Origin: Brucella anthropi_A
GTDB taxonomy: Bacteria > Pseudomonadota > Alphaproteobacteria > Rhizobiales > Rhizobiaceae
Assembly: GCF_046630315.1 (NCBI RefSeq)
Contig: NZ_LQBD01000002.1
Span: 1-64,000 of the forward strand
Length of the DNA stretch: 64,000 nt
Reading direction: 5' to 3'
Every line of letters starts with the position of its first letter. Position 1 is the stretch's first letter. Positions 44,645-52,962 of the stretch are shown here, in pieces. Position numbers and translations under genes: made by a program. Below the pieces are notes generated by a model. That model was not told the origin of the DNA, searched no databases, and was given only the letters and a program-made list of their open reading frames with translations.

Positions 44645-44746
44645 AAAAGCAAAAATCCCGGACGAAGCCGGGACTTTGTTGCCTGTACTTAACGAAAAAC
44701 TGGAGCGGGCGAAGGGATTCGAACCCTCGACCCCAACCTTGGCAAG
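44645..44746. repeat. attR: right copy of the element's direct repeat
   Basis: The 51 bp at 44696-44746 are identical to the left copy, and the next 51 bp leftward are nearly so, including an ATCCCGG/CCGGGA terminator hairpin with small changes. The element thus brings its own tRNA 3' end and terminator, keeping the tRNA gene functional. Confidence 0.92.
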
Positions 44747-44775
44747 GTTGTGCTCTACCCCTGAGCTACACCCGC
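44701..44775 (-). tRNA. tRNA-Gly (anticodon GCC)
   Basis: On the minus strand the gene starts GCGGGTGTAGCTCAG and ends in CGCCCGC-T-CCA, with CCA encoded. The acceptor stem pairs in all seven positions (one T-G). The anticodon loop is TTGCCAA, giving GCC. The T arm holds GGTTCGAATCC. This is the complete copy; only the 3' part is duplicated at 25895-25945. The gene is the integration site of the element on its left. Confidence 0.97.
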
Positions 44776-45181
44776 TCGCGCCAGTCGTTCCGGAAACCGT
44801 TCGTTTCCGTCAGGCAGGCGCTATATGGACCAACGCTTCCGAGATTGCAACAGGGAAATTACAGGAAAATGCCGTTTCATCGGAAATAGCTGCCGAAAAA
44901 ATGGTAACCACCTGAAATAATTAATTTATTCTTGATAGCGGTTCACGTTTTTCGGCCATAGCTCCTCCTGAAAGAAGGCAAATAATGTGCGAAATGAATG
45001 GAATCAGCCGCCAAAAACGCGTGTCGGTTCGTTGCGTTTTGGAGCGAACGATCCAATTTGTTTTGCATGGTTTCTAAGCCTTCCTCCATGGTCTATAAGC
45101 GCTGTTGCGTGTCATTGCAGCGTGAGGAGCGCGCCGACATGCGCAATATTTTTCAGCGCTGAACAGGAATGGGGTGGAATC
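44776..45181. other. Intergenic gap after tRNA-Gly
   Basis: About 400 bases, A/T-rich around 44910-44960. It should contain the promoters of the tRNA (reading left) and of the deacylase gene (reading right). A frame extends upstream of the deacylase but has no start signal. No other feature is supported. Confidence 0.4.
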
Positions 45182-45703
45182 ATGCCTTTGTCGCCGAGCG
45201 AGCTTCACGATTATCTTCAGAATCTCGGTATCGAAGTGAAAACGGTTGAACATCCGCCCTTGTTCACAGTTGCGGATTCCCAGAGCCTGCGCGGTGAGAT
45301 TCCGGGAGGCCACACGAAAAACCTTTTCCTCAAGGACAAGAAGGACAATTTCTTTCTGGTGACGGTTGAGGAAGACGCCGTGGTTGATCTGAAGTCGATC
45401 CATCAGCTGATCGGCGCGGCAAGCCGCGTTTCGTTCGGCAAGCCGGAAAAGCTGATGGAATATCTGGGTGTGATTCCGGGTGCCGTTACGGTCTTCGGCG
45501 CGGTCAACGACACCGAGCATCATGTGCAGGTCATTCTGGATGCCGATCTGATGAAATATGAGATCATCAACGGACATCCCCTGACCAACGAAGCCACGAC
45601 CTCCATCAAGCGCGAGGACCTTGTCGCTTTTCTGAAATCCACCGGACACGAGCCGCGTATTCTCGCCGTTTCCGAGGGTGCGAAGGCCGACGCTTCGGTA
45701 TAA
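45182..45703 (+). CDS. Prolyl-tRNA deacylase-like (YbaK/ProX family) protein
   Basis: A 173-residue editing-domain protein of the YbaK/ProXp family, which hydrolyses mischarged tRNA (usually Ala-tRNA-Pro or Cys-tRNA-Pro) in trans. It contains KTVEHPPLFTVADSQS, then GGHTKNLFLKDKKDNFFL with the catalytic-region Lys, and the conserved LGVIPGAVTVFGAVND (near residue 100). ATG 45182 follows a GGGGTGGA ribosome-binding site and gives the normal length, although the frame is open further upstream. It is a single gene between the tRNA and the thioredoxin gene, cytoplasmic. Confidence 0.9.
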   Translation: MPLSPSELHDYLQNLGIEVKTVEHPPLFTVADSQSLRGEIPGGHTKNLFLKDKKDNFFLVTVEEDAVVDLKSIHQLIGAASRVSFGKPEKLMEYLGVIPGAVTVFGAVNDTEHHVQVILDADLMKYEIINGHPLTNEATTSIKREDLVAFLKSTGHEPRILAVSEGAKADASV

Positions 45704-45704
45704 A

Positions 45705-45723
45705 CTGGCCTGGAACCAGGCCG
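45705..45723 (+). terminator. Weak hairpin after the deacylase gene
   Basis: GGCCTGG and CCAGGCC form a 7-bp stem just after the stop. No clear T-run follows, so termination here is uncertain. Confidence 0.4.
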
Positions 45724-45817
45724 TCTTGAAATCGGCCATTGAATATACGACCTGATAGATCGACACGGGCTTATATGCGGACCGTCGCATCCGCTGGAAA
45801 ATACGAAGGAATTTCCT

Positions 45818-46780
45818 ATGAGCAGCCAGAACAATCCTTATGCCGGTGCAGGCGGCCAGATGACGGCGAATGTCTCTTTCGGTTCCGCACCCGCCGCCAG
45901 CGGGGGCGCGGATCTTGTCAAGGATACGACGACGGCGAGTTTTCAGGCGGATGTCATTGCAGAATCCCGCAACCAGCCGGTGCTGGTGGATTTCTGGGCG
46001 CCATGGTGCGGACCCTGCAAGCAGCTGACCCCGATCATTGAAAAGGCGGTGCGGGAAGCGGGCGGCGCCGTCAGGCTGGTCAAGATGAATATCGATGACC
46101 ATCCGGCCATCGCGGGCCAGCTTGGCATCCAGTCCATCCCGGCGGTCATTGCTTTCGTCAATGGTCAGCCGGTTGACGGTTTCATGGGCGCCCTGCCGGA
46201 ATCGAAGGTGAAGGAATTCATCGCCAAGGTCGGTGGTCCAAGCAATGAGGAAGCCGCCCTTGCCGAGGCGGTCTCGGCGGCAAATGAGCTGATGGAAGCG
46301 GGCGATTTCGTTCAGGCATCGGAGATTTTCGCATCCATTCTTCAGGCCGTCCCGGATAATGTCGATGCTGTGGTGGGGCTTGCGGCCTGCCTTCTGGAAT
46401 CGGGCGATGCGGAAAAGGCGCGGGAAACCCTGGCTGAGCTTCCGGCTGACAAGCAGAATGCGCCTGCCGTTCGCGCGCTGGAGGCGCGTCTTGCCCTTGC
46501 CGATCAGGTCAAGCTGATCGGCGATCCGATTGAACTGGAAAGGCGGGTTCAGGCCGATCCGAAGGATTATCAGGCCCGGTTCGATCTTGCGCAGGTGCGC
46601 AACGCGCAGGGACGCCGTGAAGATGCCGCCAATGAGCTGCTTTTCATCATGAAGGCCGACCGCGAATGGAACGATGACGGCGCGCGCAAGCAGTTGCTCC
46701 AGTTCTTCGAAGCGTGGGGCAATGCCGATCCGGCAACGCTCGGTGCGCGGCGCAAGCTGTCGTCCCTTCTCTTTTCCTGA
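45818..46780 (+). CDS. Thioredoxin-TPR co-chaperone, CnoX/YbbN-like
   Basis: A 320-residue protein. A thioredoxin domain (about residues 35-145) carries the active site FWAPWCGPCKQLTPI. A TPR-rich helical domain (about 150-320) includes LAEAVSAANELMEAGDFVQASEIFA and RVQADPKDYQARFDLAQVRNAQG. This layout is that of CnoX/YbbN, a redox-active holdase that works with GroEL. Unlike the E. coli protein, the CxxC motif is complete here, so thiol-disulphide activity is expected. The start has a GGAATTTCC-type weak ribosome-binding site. It is probably co-transcribed with little else. Confidence 0.9.
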   Translation: MSSQNNPYAGAGGQMTANVSFGSAPAASGGADLVKDTTTASFQADVIAESRNQPVLVDFWAPWCGPCKQLTPIIEKAVREAGGAVRLVKMNIDDHPAIAGQLGIQSIPAVIAFVNGQPVDGFMGALPESKVKEFIAKVGGPSNEEAALAEAVSAANELMEAGDFVQASEIFASILQAVPDNVDAVVGLAACLLESGDAEKARETLAELPADKQNAPAVRALEARLALADQVKLIGDPIELERRVQADPKDYQARFDLAQVRNAQGRREDAANELLFIMKADREWNDDGARKQLLQFFEAWGNADPATLGARRKLSSLLFS

Positions 46781-46868
46781 TCGCGCGCGGTCGGGAACAT
46801 GGCGCGCAGATTGTGCGTTGTGCGCCATGCGGATTCCAACTGTTAGGGCGCATTTCCCATGAGCCCTA

Positions 46869-46966
46869 ATGCATGTCTCCCAAAAGTGGGAACAGCCTTC
46901 GCGGGGAAATCAGTCCACCGGGCTGATTTCTGATCCCGCTATGATGGGACAAAGACATGCATGAAA
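46869..46966. repeat. Dispersed palindrome, copy 3 (interrupted)
   Basis: GCATGTCT with CCCAAAAGTGGGAAC at the left and TGGGACAAAGACATGC at the right are the two outer arms of the genome-type palindrome, separated by about 60 bp of other sequence that itself contains AAATCAG/CTGATTT. It lies between the thioredoxin and Lon-domain genes. Confidence 0.5.
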
Positions 46967-47029
46967 ACAAAAGTTTAAAGCGTTTCGTATGACGACGATA
47001 AAACGCGGCACGCTTTTGAGGAGGTTGCA

Positions 47030-47725
47030 ATGCAAGTGGGCAATGCCCGTTACAGAACGGGCACCGATATACCGGAGACAGTTCCGGTTTTTCCGCTGAA
47101 AGGAGCGCTGCTTCTGCCCGGCGGTCAGCTTCCGCTTAATATTTTCGAACCCCGCTATCTGGCGATGGTCGAGAATGCCCTGGCCGGCAAGCGGATCATC
47201 GGCATGATCCAGCCGAAGATCGACGGCGATGATGACGAGACGTTCGATGAACTGGATGAGAGCTTTCGTCCCCAGTTGAGCAATGTCGGCTGCCTTGGCC
47301 GTATTACGACCTTTGCCGAGACGGGCGACGGCCGCTTGCTGATTACCCTCCAGGGCATCTGCCGTTTTCGCGTGCGCGAGGAAGTCAACTGCCGCCAGCC
47401 CTATCGGCAATGCCGGATCATGCCGTTTCTGGCCGATCTGGAGGAGGCGCGGGATTCGTCGGAAATCGACCGGGATGCACTGCTGGGTGCGTTTCGCGAT
47501 TATCTGGAAGCGCATAATCTGGAAGCGGACTGGGACAGCATCGCGCGCGCAAACAACGAAACCCTCGTCAATGCGCTTTCCATCATGTCGCCTTTCGGCC
47601 CGGCTGAAAAACAGGCGCTTCTGGAGGCCCCCGATCTGAAGACGCGCGCCGCAACTTTGATTGCCATCACCGAAATGGTATTGGCCAAGGTAAAAGACGA
47701 CGATTTCGGTTCGCGGCTGCAATGA
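47030..47725 (+). CDS. Lon-substrate-binding (LAN) domain protein
   Basis: A 231-residue protein made of the Lon N-terminal (LON/PUA-like) domain without protease or ATPase parts. It begins YRTGTDIPETVPVFPLKGALLLPGGQLPLNIFEPRY, then has MVENALAGKRIIGMIQP and GCLGRITTFAETGDGRLLITLQG, the standard features. GAGG precedes the ATG. It overlaps the Trm112-like gene at 47722 if the longer start of that gene is used. The stand-alone family is widespread; its role in proteolysis or substrate recruitment is unclear. Confidence 0.9.
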   Translation: MQVGNARYRTGTDIPETVPVFPLKGALLLPGGQLPLNIFEPRYLAMVENALAGKRIIGMIQPKIDGDDDETFDELDESFRPQLSNVGCLGRITTFAETGDGRLLITLQGICRFRVREEVNCRQPYRQCRIMPFLADLEEARDSSEIDRDALLGAFRDYLEAHNLEADWDSIARANNETLVNALSIMSPFGPAEKQALLEAPDLKTRAATLIAITEMVLAKVKDDDFGSRLQ

Positions 47726-47742
47726 ATTTCGGGAATGGAACG

Positions 47743-47937
47743 ATGGACGACAAGACGGAAACCGGCAATATCGATGTGCGTCTGCTGGAACTCCTCGTAT
47801 GTCCGCTCACCAAGGGTGCGCTGGAATATGATCGGGAACGCGGCGAACTGATCTCGCGCAAGGCGAAGCTTGCCTATCCGGTTCGCGGCGGAATCCCGAT
47901 CATGCTGCCATCCGAAGCGCGCAGTCTGACGGACTGA
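47743..47937 (+). CDS. Trm112/UPF0434 family protein
   Basis: A 64-residue protein. VRLLELLVCPLTKGALEYDRE has the family's first Cys, and LAYPVRGGIPIML is the conserved C-terminal strand. Trm112-like proteins act as small zinc or scaffold partners of methyltransferases in other organisms; the bacterial type has fewer cysteines. The start at ATG 47743 (MDDKTETG) gives the N-terminus expected for Brucella. An alternative ATG at 47722 overlaps the upstream stop (ATGA) and would add 7 residues. Coupled to the LAN-domain gene. Confidence 0.88.
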   Translation: MDDKTETGNIDVRLLELLVCPLTKGALEYDRERGELISRKAKLAYPVRGGIPIMLPSEARSLTD

Positions 47938-48165
47938 CCGGCTGTTATATAATTTCTGCACAAGCCTCCAACTTTTTCATAAGTTTCAGCCATGCGCATT
48001 ATTGCTTGTGGGGCGAGGGGGTTCTATAACCCTCGCGGAACTTGACAAGGATGGTAACGGAAGGTGTTGCACCGGTCGTTATTATCGTGAATTCGAACGC
48101 AGCATTCCCGGCGAAACGGGTTTTCGTTTTCTGGAATGTGCGAAACAAAACAGAGGCTTGGCATT

Positions 48166-49278
48166 ATGGCATCCAGAAAACTCCTTCTCCTGCCCGGCGA
48201 CGGCATCGGTCCAGAGGCGATGGCGGAAGTCCGCAAGATCATCGCTTTCCTCAATTCGGGCCTCAATCTCGGTTTCGAAACCGAAGAAGGTCTGGTTGGC
48301 GGCTCGGCCTATGATGCGCATGGCCAGGCGATTTCCGACGCGGATATGGAGAAGGCGCTGGCTGCCGATGCGGTTCTGTTCGGCGCCGTCGGCGGTCCGA
48401 AGTGGGATAGCGTGCCTTATGAGGTGCGCCCGGAAGCCGGCCTTCTGCGCCTGCGCAAGGACATGCAGCTTTATGCCAATCTGCGCCCGGCCATCTGCTA
48501 TCCGGCGCTGGCCCAGTCCTCCTCGCTGAAGCCGGAAGTGATCGAAGGCCTCGATATCCTGATCCTGCGTGAGCTGACAGGCGGCGTCTATTTCGGTGAA
48601 CCGAAGGAAATCATCGATCTCGGCAATGGCCAGAAGCGCGGCATCGACACGCAGGTCTATGACACCTACGAAATCGAACGTATCGCCGATGTTGCCTTCG
48701 AGCTGGCGCGCACGCGCCGCAACAAGGTCACGTCGATGGAAAAGCGCAATGTGATGAAGTCGGGCGTCCTGTGGAACCAGGTCGTTACCGCGCGTCACAA
48801 GGAAAAGCACGCCGACGTCGAACTGGAACATATGCTGGCCGATGCCGGCGGCATGCAGCTTGTTCGCTGGCCCAAGCAGTTCGACGTCATCGTGACGGAC
48901 AATCTGTTCGGCGACATGCTGTCGGACGTTGCCGCCATGCTGACCGGCTCGCTCGGCATGCTGCCGTCCGCTTCGCTTGGCGCGGTCGATTCCAAGACCG
49001 GCAAGCGCAAGGCGCTCTATGAGCCGGTCCATGGTTCCGCACCGGATATCGCTGGCAAGGGCGTTGCCAATCCGATCGCGATGATCGCTTCGCTTGCCAT
49101 GTGCCTGCGCTATTCGTTCAACCTCGTTGCCGAGGCGGATCGTTTGGAAGCGGCGATTGCACAGGTTCTCGACGATGGTATCCGCACCGCCGACATCTGG
49201 TCGGAAGGCACAACCAAGGTCGGCACGGTCGAAATGGGCGATGCCATCCTCGACAAGTTTTCGAAGCTTTCCGCGTAA
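48166..49278 (+). CDS. leuB: 3-isopropylmalate dehydrogenase
   Basis: A 370-residue NAD-dependent oxidative decarboxylase of leucine biosynthesis. It shows LLLLPGDGIGPEAMAEVRKI at the start, VGGPKWD, LRPAICYPAL, RELTGGVYFGEPKE, the catalytic YDTYEIERIADVAFELA region, VTDNLFGDMLSDVAAMLTGS (metal-binding Asp residues), and PVHGSAPDIAGKGVANPIAMI. A frame is open upstream, but ATG 48166 gives the standard start. leuD is 5.4 kb away on the other strand, the usual split leu layout. A strong terminator follows. Confidence 0.96.
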   Translation: MASRKLLLLPGDGIGPEAMAEVRKIIAFLNSGLNLGFETEEGLVGGSAYDAHGQAISDADMEKALAADAVLFGAVGGPKWDSVPYEVRPEAGLLRLRKDMQLYANLRPAICYPALAQSSSLKPEVIEGLDILILRELTGGVYFGEPKEIIDLGNGQKRGIDTQVYDTYEIERIADVAFELARTRRNKVTSMEKRNVMKSGVLWNQVVTARHKEKHADVELEHMLADAGGMQLVRWPKQFDVIVTDNLFGDMLSDVAAMLTGSLGMLPSASLGAVDSKTGKRKALYEPVHGSAPDIAGKGVANPIAMIASLAMCLRYSFNLVAEADRLEAAIAQVLDDGIRTADIWSEGTTKVGTVEMGDAILDKFSKLSA

Positions 49279-49301
49279 CAAGCGGACCGGAACCATTTGA
49301 T

Positions 49302-49344
49302 GGACAGCCCGCCATGCATGCCGCATGGCGGGCTGTCCTTTTTT
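49302..49344 (+). terminator. Strong intrinsic terminator after leuB
   Basis: A 16-bp perfect stem, GGACAGCCCGCCATGC (49302-49317) with its complement at 49323-49338, is followed by a T-run. Confidence 0.95.
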
Positions 49345-49401
49345 GAATAAGTGCCTGATTTGAGGCTGTCAATTGATGCCGCGGCGCATAAGAATAGCGC
49401 C

Positions 49402-50454
49402 ATGTTGTTCACGCTTCCAAACCAAGACAAACTCTACGATGCGCTTGTCGCCCGCGATGCCGCTTATGAAGGCAGGGCCTATGTCGGCGTCATCTCGACC
49501 GGAATTTTCTGCCGCCTGACCTGTCCGGCGCGCAAGCCGAAACAGGAGAATTGCCGCTTCTTTGCGTCAGTCGCGGAATGCATGGCCGAGGGTTTTAGGC
49601 CTTGCAAGAGATGCCATCCCCTGCAACCGGCCGCCGAAGCGGAGCCTTCGGTGAAAATGCTTCTCGATGCCCTTGAAGCCGATCCCGAGCGGCGCTGGAG
49701 CGAGGACGACATCGCCCGGATGGGGCTTGACCTGTCGACCGTCCGCCGCAGTTTTCGCCGTCATTTCGGCATGACATTTCTGGAGATGGCGCGGCAGGAA
49801 CGCTTGCGGCATGGCTTCCAGACGCTCGCCGATGGCGGGCGCGTGATCGATGCCCAGATCGACGCCGGTTTTGACTCGCCGGAAGCGTTCCGCAGCGCCT
49901 TTGCGCGTATTCTGGGCCTTCCACCAGGCAAGTTGCGCGGCGATGGCCTGTTGCGGGCAGCCTGGATCAAGTCGCCGCTCGGCACGATGATTGCGATCTG
50001 TGACACGCGCAGCCTGCATCTTCTCGAATTCATCGATCGAAAAGCGCTGCCTGCCGAGTTGAAAAAGCTTTATGCAACTGGCCGGGGCGATCTGGGGATC
50101 GGCCGTTTTGAAACGCATGATCTCGTGGAGCGTCAGCTGAACGCCTTCTTTACGGGCAATTCTCCGACATTCGACGTGCCGCTGGTGCTGCATGGCAGCA
50201 CGTTCACGCAGGATGTGTGGCGGGAATTGCGCAATATCCGGGCGGGCGAAACGCGAAGCTACGGCGAACTTGCGCGGGCTCTTGAAAGGCCGCTTGCGGT
50301 GCGGGCCGTTGCGCGCGCCAATGGGGCGAACCAGATCGCCATCATCATTCCCTGCCACCGCGTGATCGGCGCGGACGGGTCCCTGACCGGGTATGGCGGC
50401 GGCCTCTGGCGCAAGCAGAAGCTGATCGAAATCGAAGCGCAATATCGAAGATGA
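49402..50454 (+). CDS. ada: Ada: DNA-repair methyltransferase and AraC-type regulator
   Basis: A 350-residue protein with the three parts of E. coli Ada. The N-terminal Ada zinc domain has GIFCRLTCPARKP and FRPCKRCHP (the four zinc cysteines, one of which takes methyl groups from phosphotriesters). Next is an AraC helix-turn-helix region (LSTVRRSFRRHFGMTFLEMARQERL and IDAGFDSPEAFRSAF). The C-terminal O6-methylguanine methyltransferase has IPCHRVIG with the acceptor Cys (near residue 318). The frame opens at 49351, but ATG 49402 gives the family start. It repairs alkylated DNA and is expected to activate alkylation-response genes. Confidence 0.94.
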   Translation: MLFTLPNQDKLYDALVARDAAYEGRAYVGVISTGIFCRLTCPARKPKQENCRFFASVAECMAEGFRPCKRCHPLQPAAEAEPSVKMLLDALEADPERRWSEDDIARMGLDLSTVRRSFRRHFGMTFLEMARQERLRHGFQTLADGGRVIDAQIDAGFDSPEAFRSAFARILGLPPGKLRGDGLLRAAWIKSPLGTMIAICDTRSLHLLEFIDRKALPAELKKLYATGRGDLGIGRFETHDLVERQLNAFFTGNSPTFDVPLVLHGSTFTQDVWRELRNIRAGETRSYGELARALERPLAVRAVARANGANQIAIIIPCHRVIGADGSLTGYGGGLWRKQKLIEIEAQYRR

Positions 50455-50465
50455 AAGCCCAGATG

Positions 50466-50492
50466 AAAACGCCGCCCGATGGGCGGCGTTTT
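50466..50492. terminator. Bidirectional terminator between ada and the MHS transporter
   Basis: AAAACGCCGCCC and GGGCGGCGTTTT form a 12-bp perfect stem with a 3-nt loop, between the convergent genes. Confidence 0.93.
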
Positions 50493-50512
50493 GCCTTGTA
50501 CTGTTGCGATGG

Positions 50513-52411
50513 TCAGTCGACCTTGTTGAGATCGACGCCCTTGGTTTCCTTGACGAAGATCATGCCGATCACGAAGGTGACGGAAGCGATGATGATCGGA
50601 TACCAGAGGCCGTAATAGATGTCGCCCTTGGCCGCGCTGAGCGCGAAGACGCCAGCCGGGAGCAGGCCGCCGAACCAGCCATTGCCGATGTGGTAAGGCA
50701 GCGACATGCCGGTATAGCGGATGCGGGTCGGGAACATCTCGACGAGGATTGCCGCAATCGGGCCGTACACCATCGTCACGTAGATGACGAGGATGGTCAG
50801 GATGGCGATGGTCAGCACCCAGTTCACCTGCGCAGGATCGGCAACCATCTTGAATGCACCGGCATTGGGGATGGTGTAGACGGCCTGCTCGGTGCTGACG
50901 CCGAGGCCTTCAGCTTCGCTTTGGGTCAGAAGCTTCTGCTTCACGAGGTCCGCGGCGGAAACCATGGTCTTGGTGTCGCCGGCGCGGATGGCTTCGGCGT
51001 TGAGCTGAAGTTCCGGGTTGGCGGCGACGAAGGCGTCGAGCTTGCTATCCGGCACTTTCGCCGGGTCGCGAACGAGCGGGAAACCGGCCTTCTGCAAGGC
51101 GAGGTTCACGTCGTGAGCCAATGCCGACTGCCTGGCTGCGGCATCTGCCCCGGCCTGGGCCGCGTCATAGGACTGGATCGTGCTGTCGCCGATTGTGATG
51201 GTCGCAGGCGTTCCCGCCGCTGCCGTCTGCACGATCTCATAAGGCACCGAGCTCTTGGCGAGGAAGCTGGTCGCAACATCGCAGGACGTGGTGAACTTTG
51301 ACGTGCCGGTGGCGTTGAACTGGAAGTTGCAATCGCCGGGGGCTGCCGTAACGGTCGCCTTGATGGTCTGTTCAGCCTGGGCCAGTGCCGGATTGGCAGC
51401 GCCGGTCAGCGCCTTGAACAGCGGGAAGTAGGTCACGGCAGCGAGCAGAAGGCCTGCCATGATGATGGGCTTGCGGCCGATCTTGTCCGACAGCCAGCCG
51501 AAGAAGACGAAGCCGCCGGTGCCGATCAGGAGCGCGATGGCCACCATGATGTTTGCCGACTGGTTTTCGACCTTCAGAACGTTTTGCAGGAAGAACAGCG
51601 CGTAGAACTGGCCGCAATACCAGACAACGGCCTGACCGGCGGTGAGGCCGAAAAGGGCGATGAGGGCGATCTTGGCATTCTTCCACTGGCCGAAAGCCTC
51701 GGAAAGCGGGGCCTTGGAGGTCTTGCCTTCTTCCTTCATGCGCTTGAATGCGGGCGATTCGCTCATCTGCATGCGGATCCAGACGGAAATACCGAGCAGG
51801 AGCACCGATACGAGGAACGGAACGCGCCAGCCCCAGGCTGCGAAGGCTTCCTTGCTGAGCATGGTCTGGATGCCGAGGATCACGAGCAGCGACAGGAAAA
51901 GGCCGAGCGTTGCCGTGGTCTGGATCCATGAGGTGAAGAAGCCGCGGCGATTGTTCGGCGCATGTTCGGCCACATAGGTTGCCGCGCCGCCATATTCACC
52001 GCCGAGTGCCAGGCCCTGCAACATGCGCAGAACGATCAGGATGATCGGTGCGAAGATGCCGAGCGTGGCGGAACCGGGCAGAAGACCGACCAGGAAGGTC
52101 GAGGCGCCCATGATGACGATGGTGACGAGGAACGTATATTTACGGCCGACGAGGTCGCCGATACGTCCGAAGACGAGCGCGCCGAAGGGGCGCACGAGGA
52201 AGCCTGCCGCGAAGGCGAGCAGAACGAAGATGTTTCGGGTTGCTTCCGGATATTCGTTGAAGAAGGCCGCGCCGATGAAGGACGCCAGCGTTCCGTAGAG
52301 ATAGAAATCGTACCATTCGAAGACGGTACCGAGCGAGGACGCAAAGATGACCTTGCGTTCTTCGCCCGTCATTTTCTGCGCGCCGACCTCGGCGCTTGAC
52401 GAGACTGCCAT
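50513..52411 (-). CDS. MHS-family (metabolite:H+ symporter) transporter with a large periplasmic insert
   Basis: A 632-residue permease. The start SSLGTVFEWYDFYLYGTLAS and the loop signatures GRIGDLVGRKYTF and GWLSDKIGRKPII place it in the MHS branch of the MFS (proline/betaine, citrate and dicarboxylate types). It exceeds the usual 430-450 residues because about 190 residues are inserted between TM9 and TM10 (about residues 335-525). This Ala/Gly/Thr-rich, soluble-looking segment has two Cys (GDCNFQF, TSCDVAT) likely to form a disulphide outside the membrane. The substrate is unknown. It is monocistronic and convergent with ada. Confidence 0.88.
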   Translation of the reverse strand: MAVSSSAEVGAQKMTGEERKVIFASSLGTVFEWYDFYLYGTLASFIGAAFFNEYPEATRNIFVLLAFAAGFLVRPFGALVFGRIGDLVGRKYTFLVTIVIMGASTFLVGLLPGSATLGIFAPIILIVLRMLQGLALGGEYGGAATYVAEHAPNNRRGFFTSWIQTTATLGLFLSLLVILGIQTMLSKEAFAAWGWRVPFLVSVLLLGISVWIRMQMSESPAFKRMKEEGKTSKAPLSEAFGQWKNAKIALIALFGLTAGQAVVWYCGQFYALFFLQNVLKVENQSANIMVAIALLIGTGGFVFFGWLSDKIGRKPIIMAGLLLAAVTYFPLFKALTGAANPALAQAEQTIKATVTAAPGDCNFQFNATGTSKFTTSCDVATSFLAKSSVPYEIVQTAAAGTPATITIGDSTIQSYDAAQAGADAAARQSALAHDVNLALQKAGFPLVRDPAKVPDSKLDAFVAANPELQLNAEAIRAGDTKTMVSAADLVKQKLLTQSEAEGLGVSTEQAVYTIPNAGAFKMVADPAQVNWVLTIAILTILVIYVTMVYGPIAAILVEMFPTRIRYTGMSLPYHIGNGWFGGLLPAGVFALSAAKGDIYYGLWYPIIIASVTFVIGMIFVKETKGVDLNKVD

Positions 52412-52813
52412 GAATCTGTCCTCCCAAACAGAGCTATATAGGTGCGGTCTTTCCTCACCGGGACAATGAAGACCGCTGGTGCGCCTTGACCGGTTCCTCT
52501 CCCTTCAAGGCGCTCTCCTCACATTTGCATGATGACCTGAATTCGCAGATTCGGGCAGTAGTCTTTAGTATGATGCAGAATTGCCAGCTTGTTTTAGAGC
52601 CTGTTCCGAAAGTCGCCCTGTGCGGCTGCAAATGGAAACTTGTCTCAAGTTCCGGTGCTCGAAAATCACCATTTTCGCACACAGGCCGCTTTTTGCTTCA
52701 GGCTCTCACTGTCGAAGCGCATGGAGAGGCAAAAAATGCGCAACTTGTCATGCTGGAGAATTGACTCCATCCATAAACCGCGTAAAAGCAGGGACGAACG
52801 AAGGAGAACCCGC
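52412..52813. other. Upstream region of asd
   Basis: About 400 bases with no gene I can support other than the leader frame listed next. A TTGACT at about 52761-52766 could be a -35 box for asd, with a weak TAAAAG 16 bases on. The segment near 52655-52685 (GGTGCTCGAAAATCACC) has a short imperfect stem. Confidence 0.4.
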
Positions 52814-52939
52814 GTGGATCGCGTCAACGTAGCGTCAGTTTCGCCTGGAACTGCCGGCATTTCTGCCGGGGCAGCGCGCATGCCTTCGATTTCCAAAACA
52901 CTCACGGCCATTACCAAAACGACCACGAAAACGGTCTGA
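52814..52939 (+). CDS. Candidate Thr/Lys-rich leader peptide upstream of asd
   Basis: A 41-codon frame starts at GTG 52814, 7 bases after AAGGAG (52801-52806), and ends TGA at 52937-52939, 106 bases before asd. Its last 19 residues, from Met (52880), contain seven Thr and three Lys and finish TKTTTKTV. Aspartate-semialdehyde dehydrogenase feeds Lys, Thr and Met synthesis, and Thr-rich leader peptides control thr operons in enteric bacteria by attenuation. A hairpin follows directly (52963-52981). The combination of start signal, codon bias and gene context suggests regulation by Thr (and Lys) supply. No T-run follows the hairpins, so the mechanism may differ from classic attenuation. The shorter ATG start at 52880 is an alternative. 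Confidence 0.5.
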   Translation: MDRVNVASVSPGTAGISAGAARMPSISKTLTAITKTTTKTV

Positions 52940-52962
52940 TTCCCTTGGCCTGCTCGCCCTCT

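Larger units (their letters stand above)
25946..44746. mobile_element. 18.8-kb integrated element in tRNA-Gly with integrase, replication-type genes and defence cargo
   Basis: It is bounded by 51-bp perfect repeats inside tRNA-Gly(GCC). It contains a tyrosine recombinase, an operon with an excisionase-like HTH, a primase-polymerase and an ATPase, a structured non-coding region, and cargo of restriction and defence type on both sides. No capsid, terminase, tail, lysis or conjugation genes were seen. This fits a satellite-like island (P4/PICI style) or an integrative plasmid. The integrase lies in the interior, about 4.5 kb from attR, not beside an att site. Several cargo genes (33-35 kb, 43-44.5 kb) look richer in A+T than the flanks, as expected for transferred genes. 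Exact classification is inference. Confidence 0.9.

Noticed and set aside
25946..44746. Complete prophage
   Set aside because: No capsid, portal, terminase, tail or lysis genes could be recognised.
45074..46828. 584-codon minus-strand frame across the deacylase and thioredoxin genes
   Set aside because: It spans two intact plus-strand genes with recognisable active sites and has no domain of its own.
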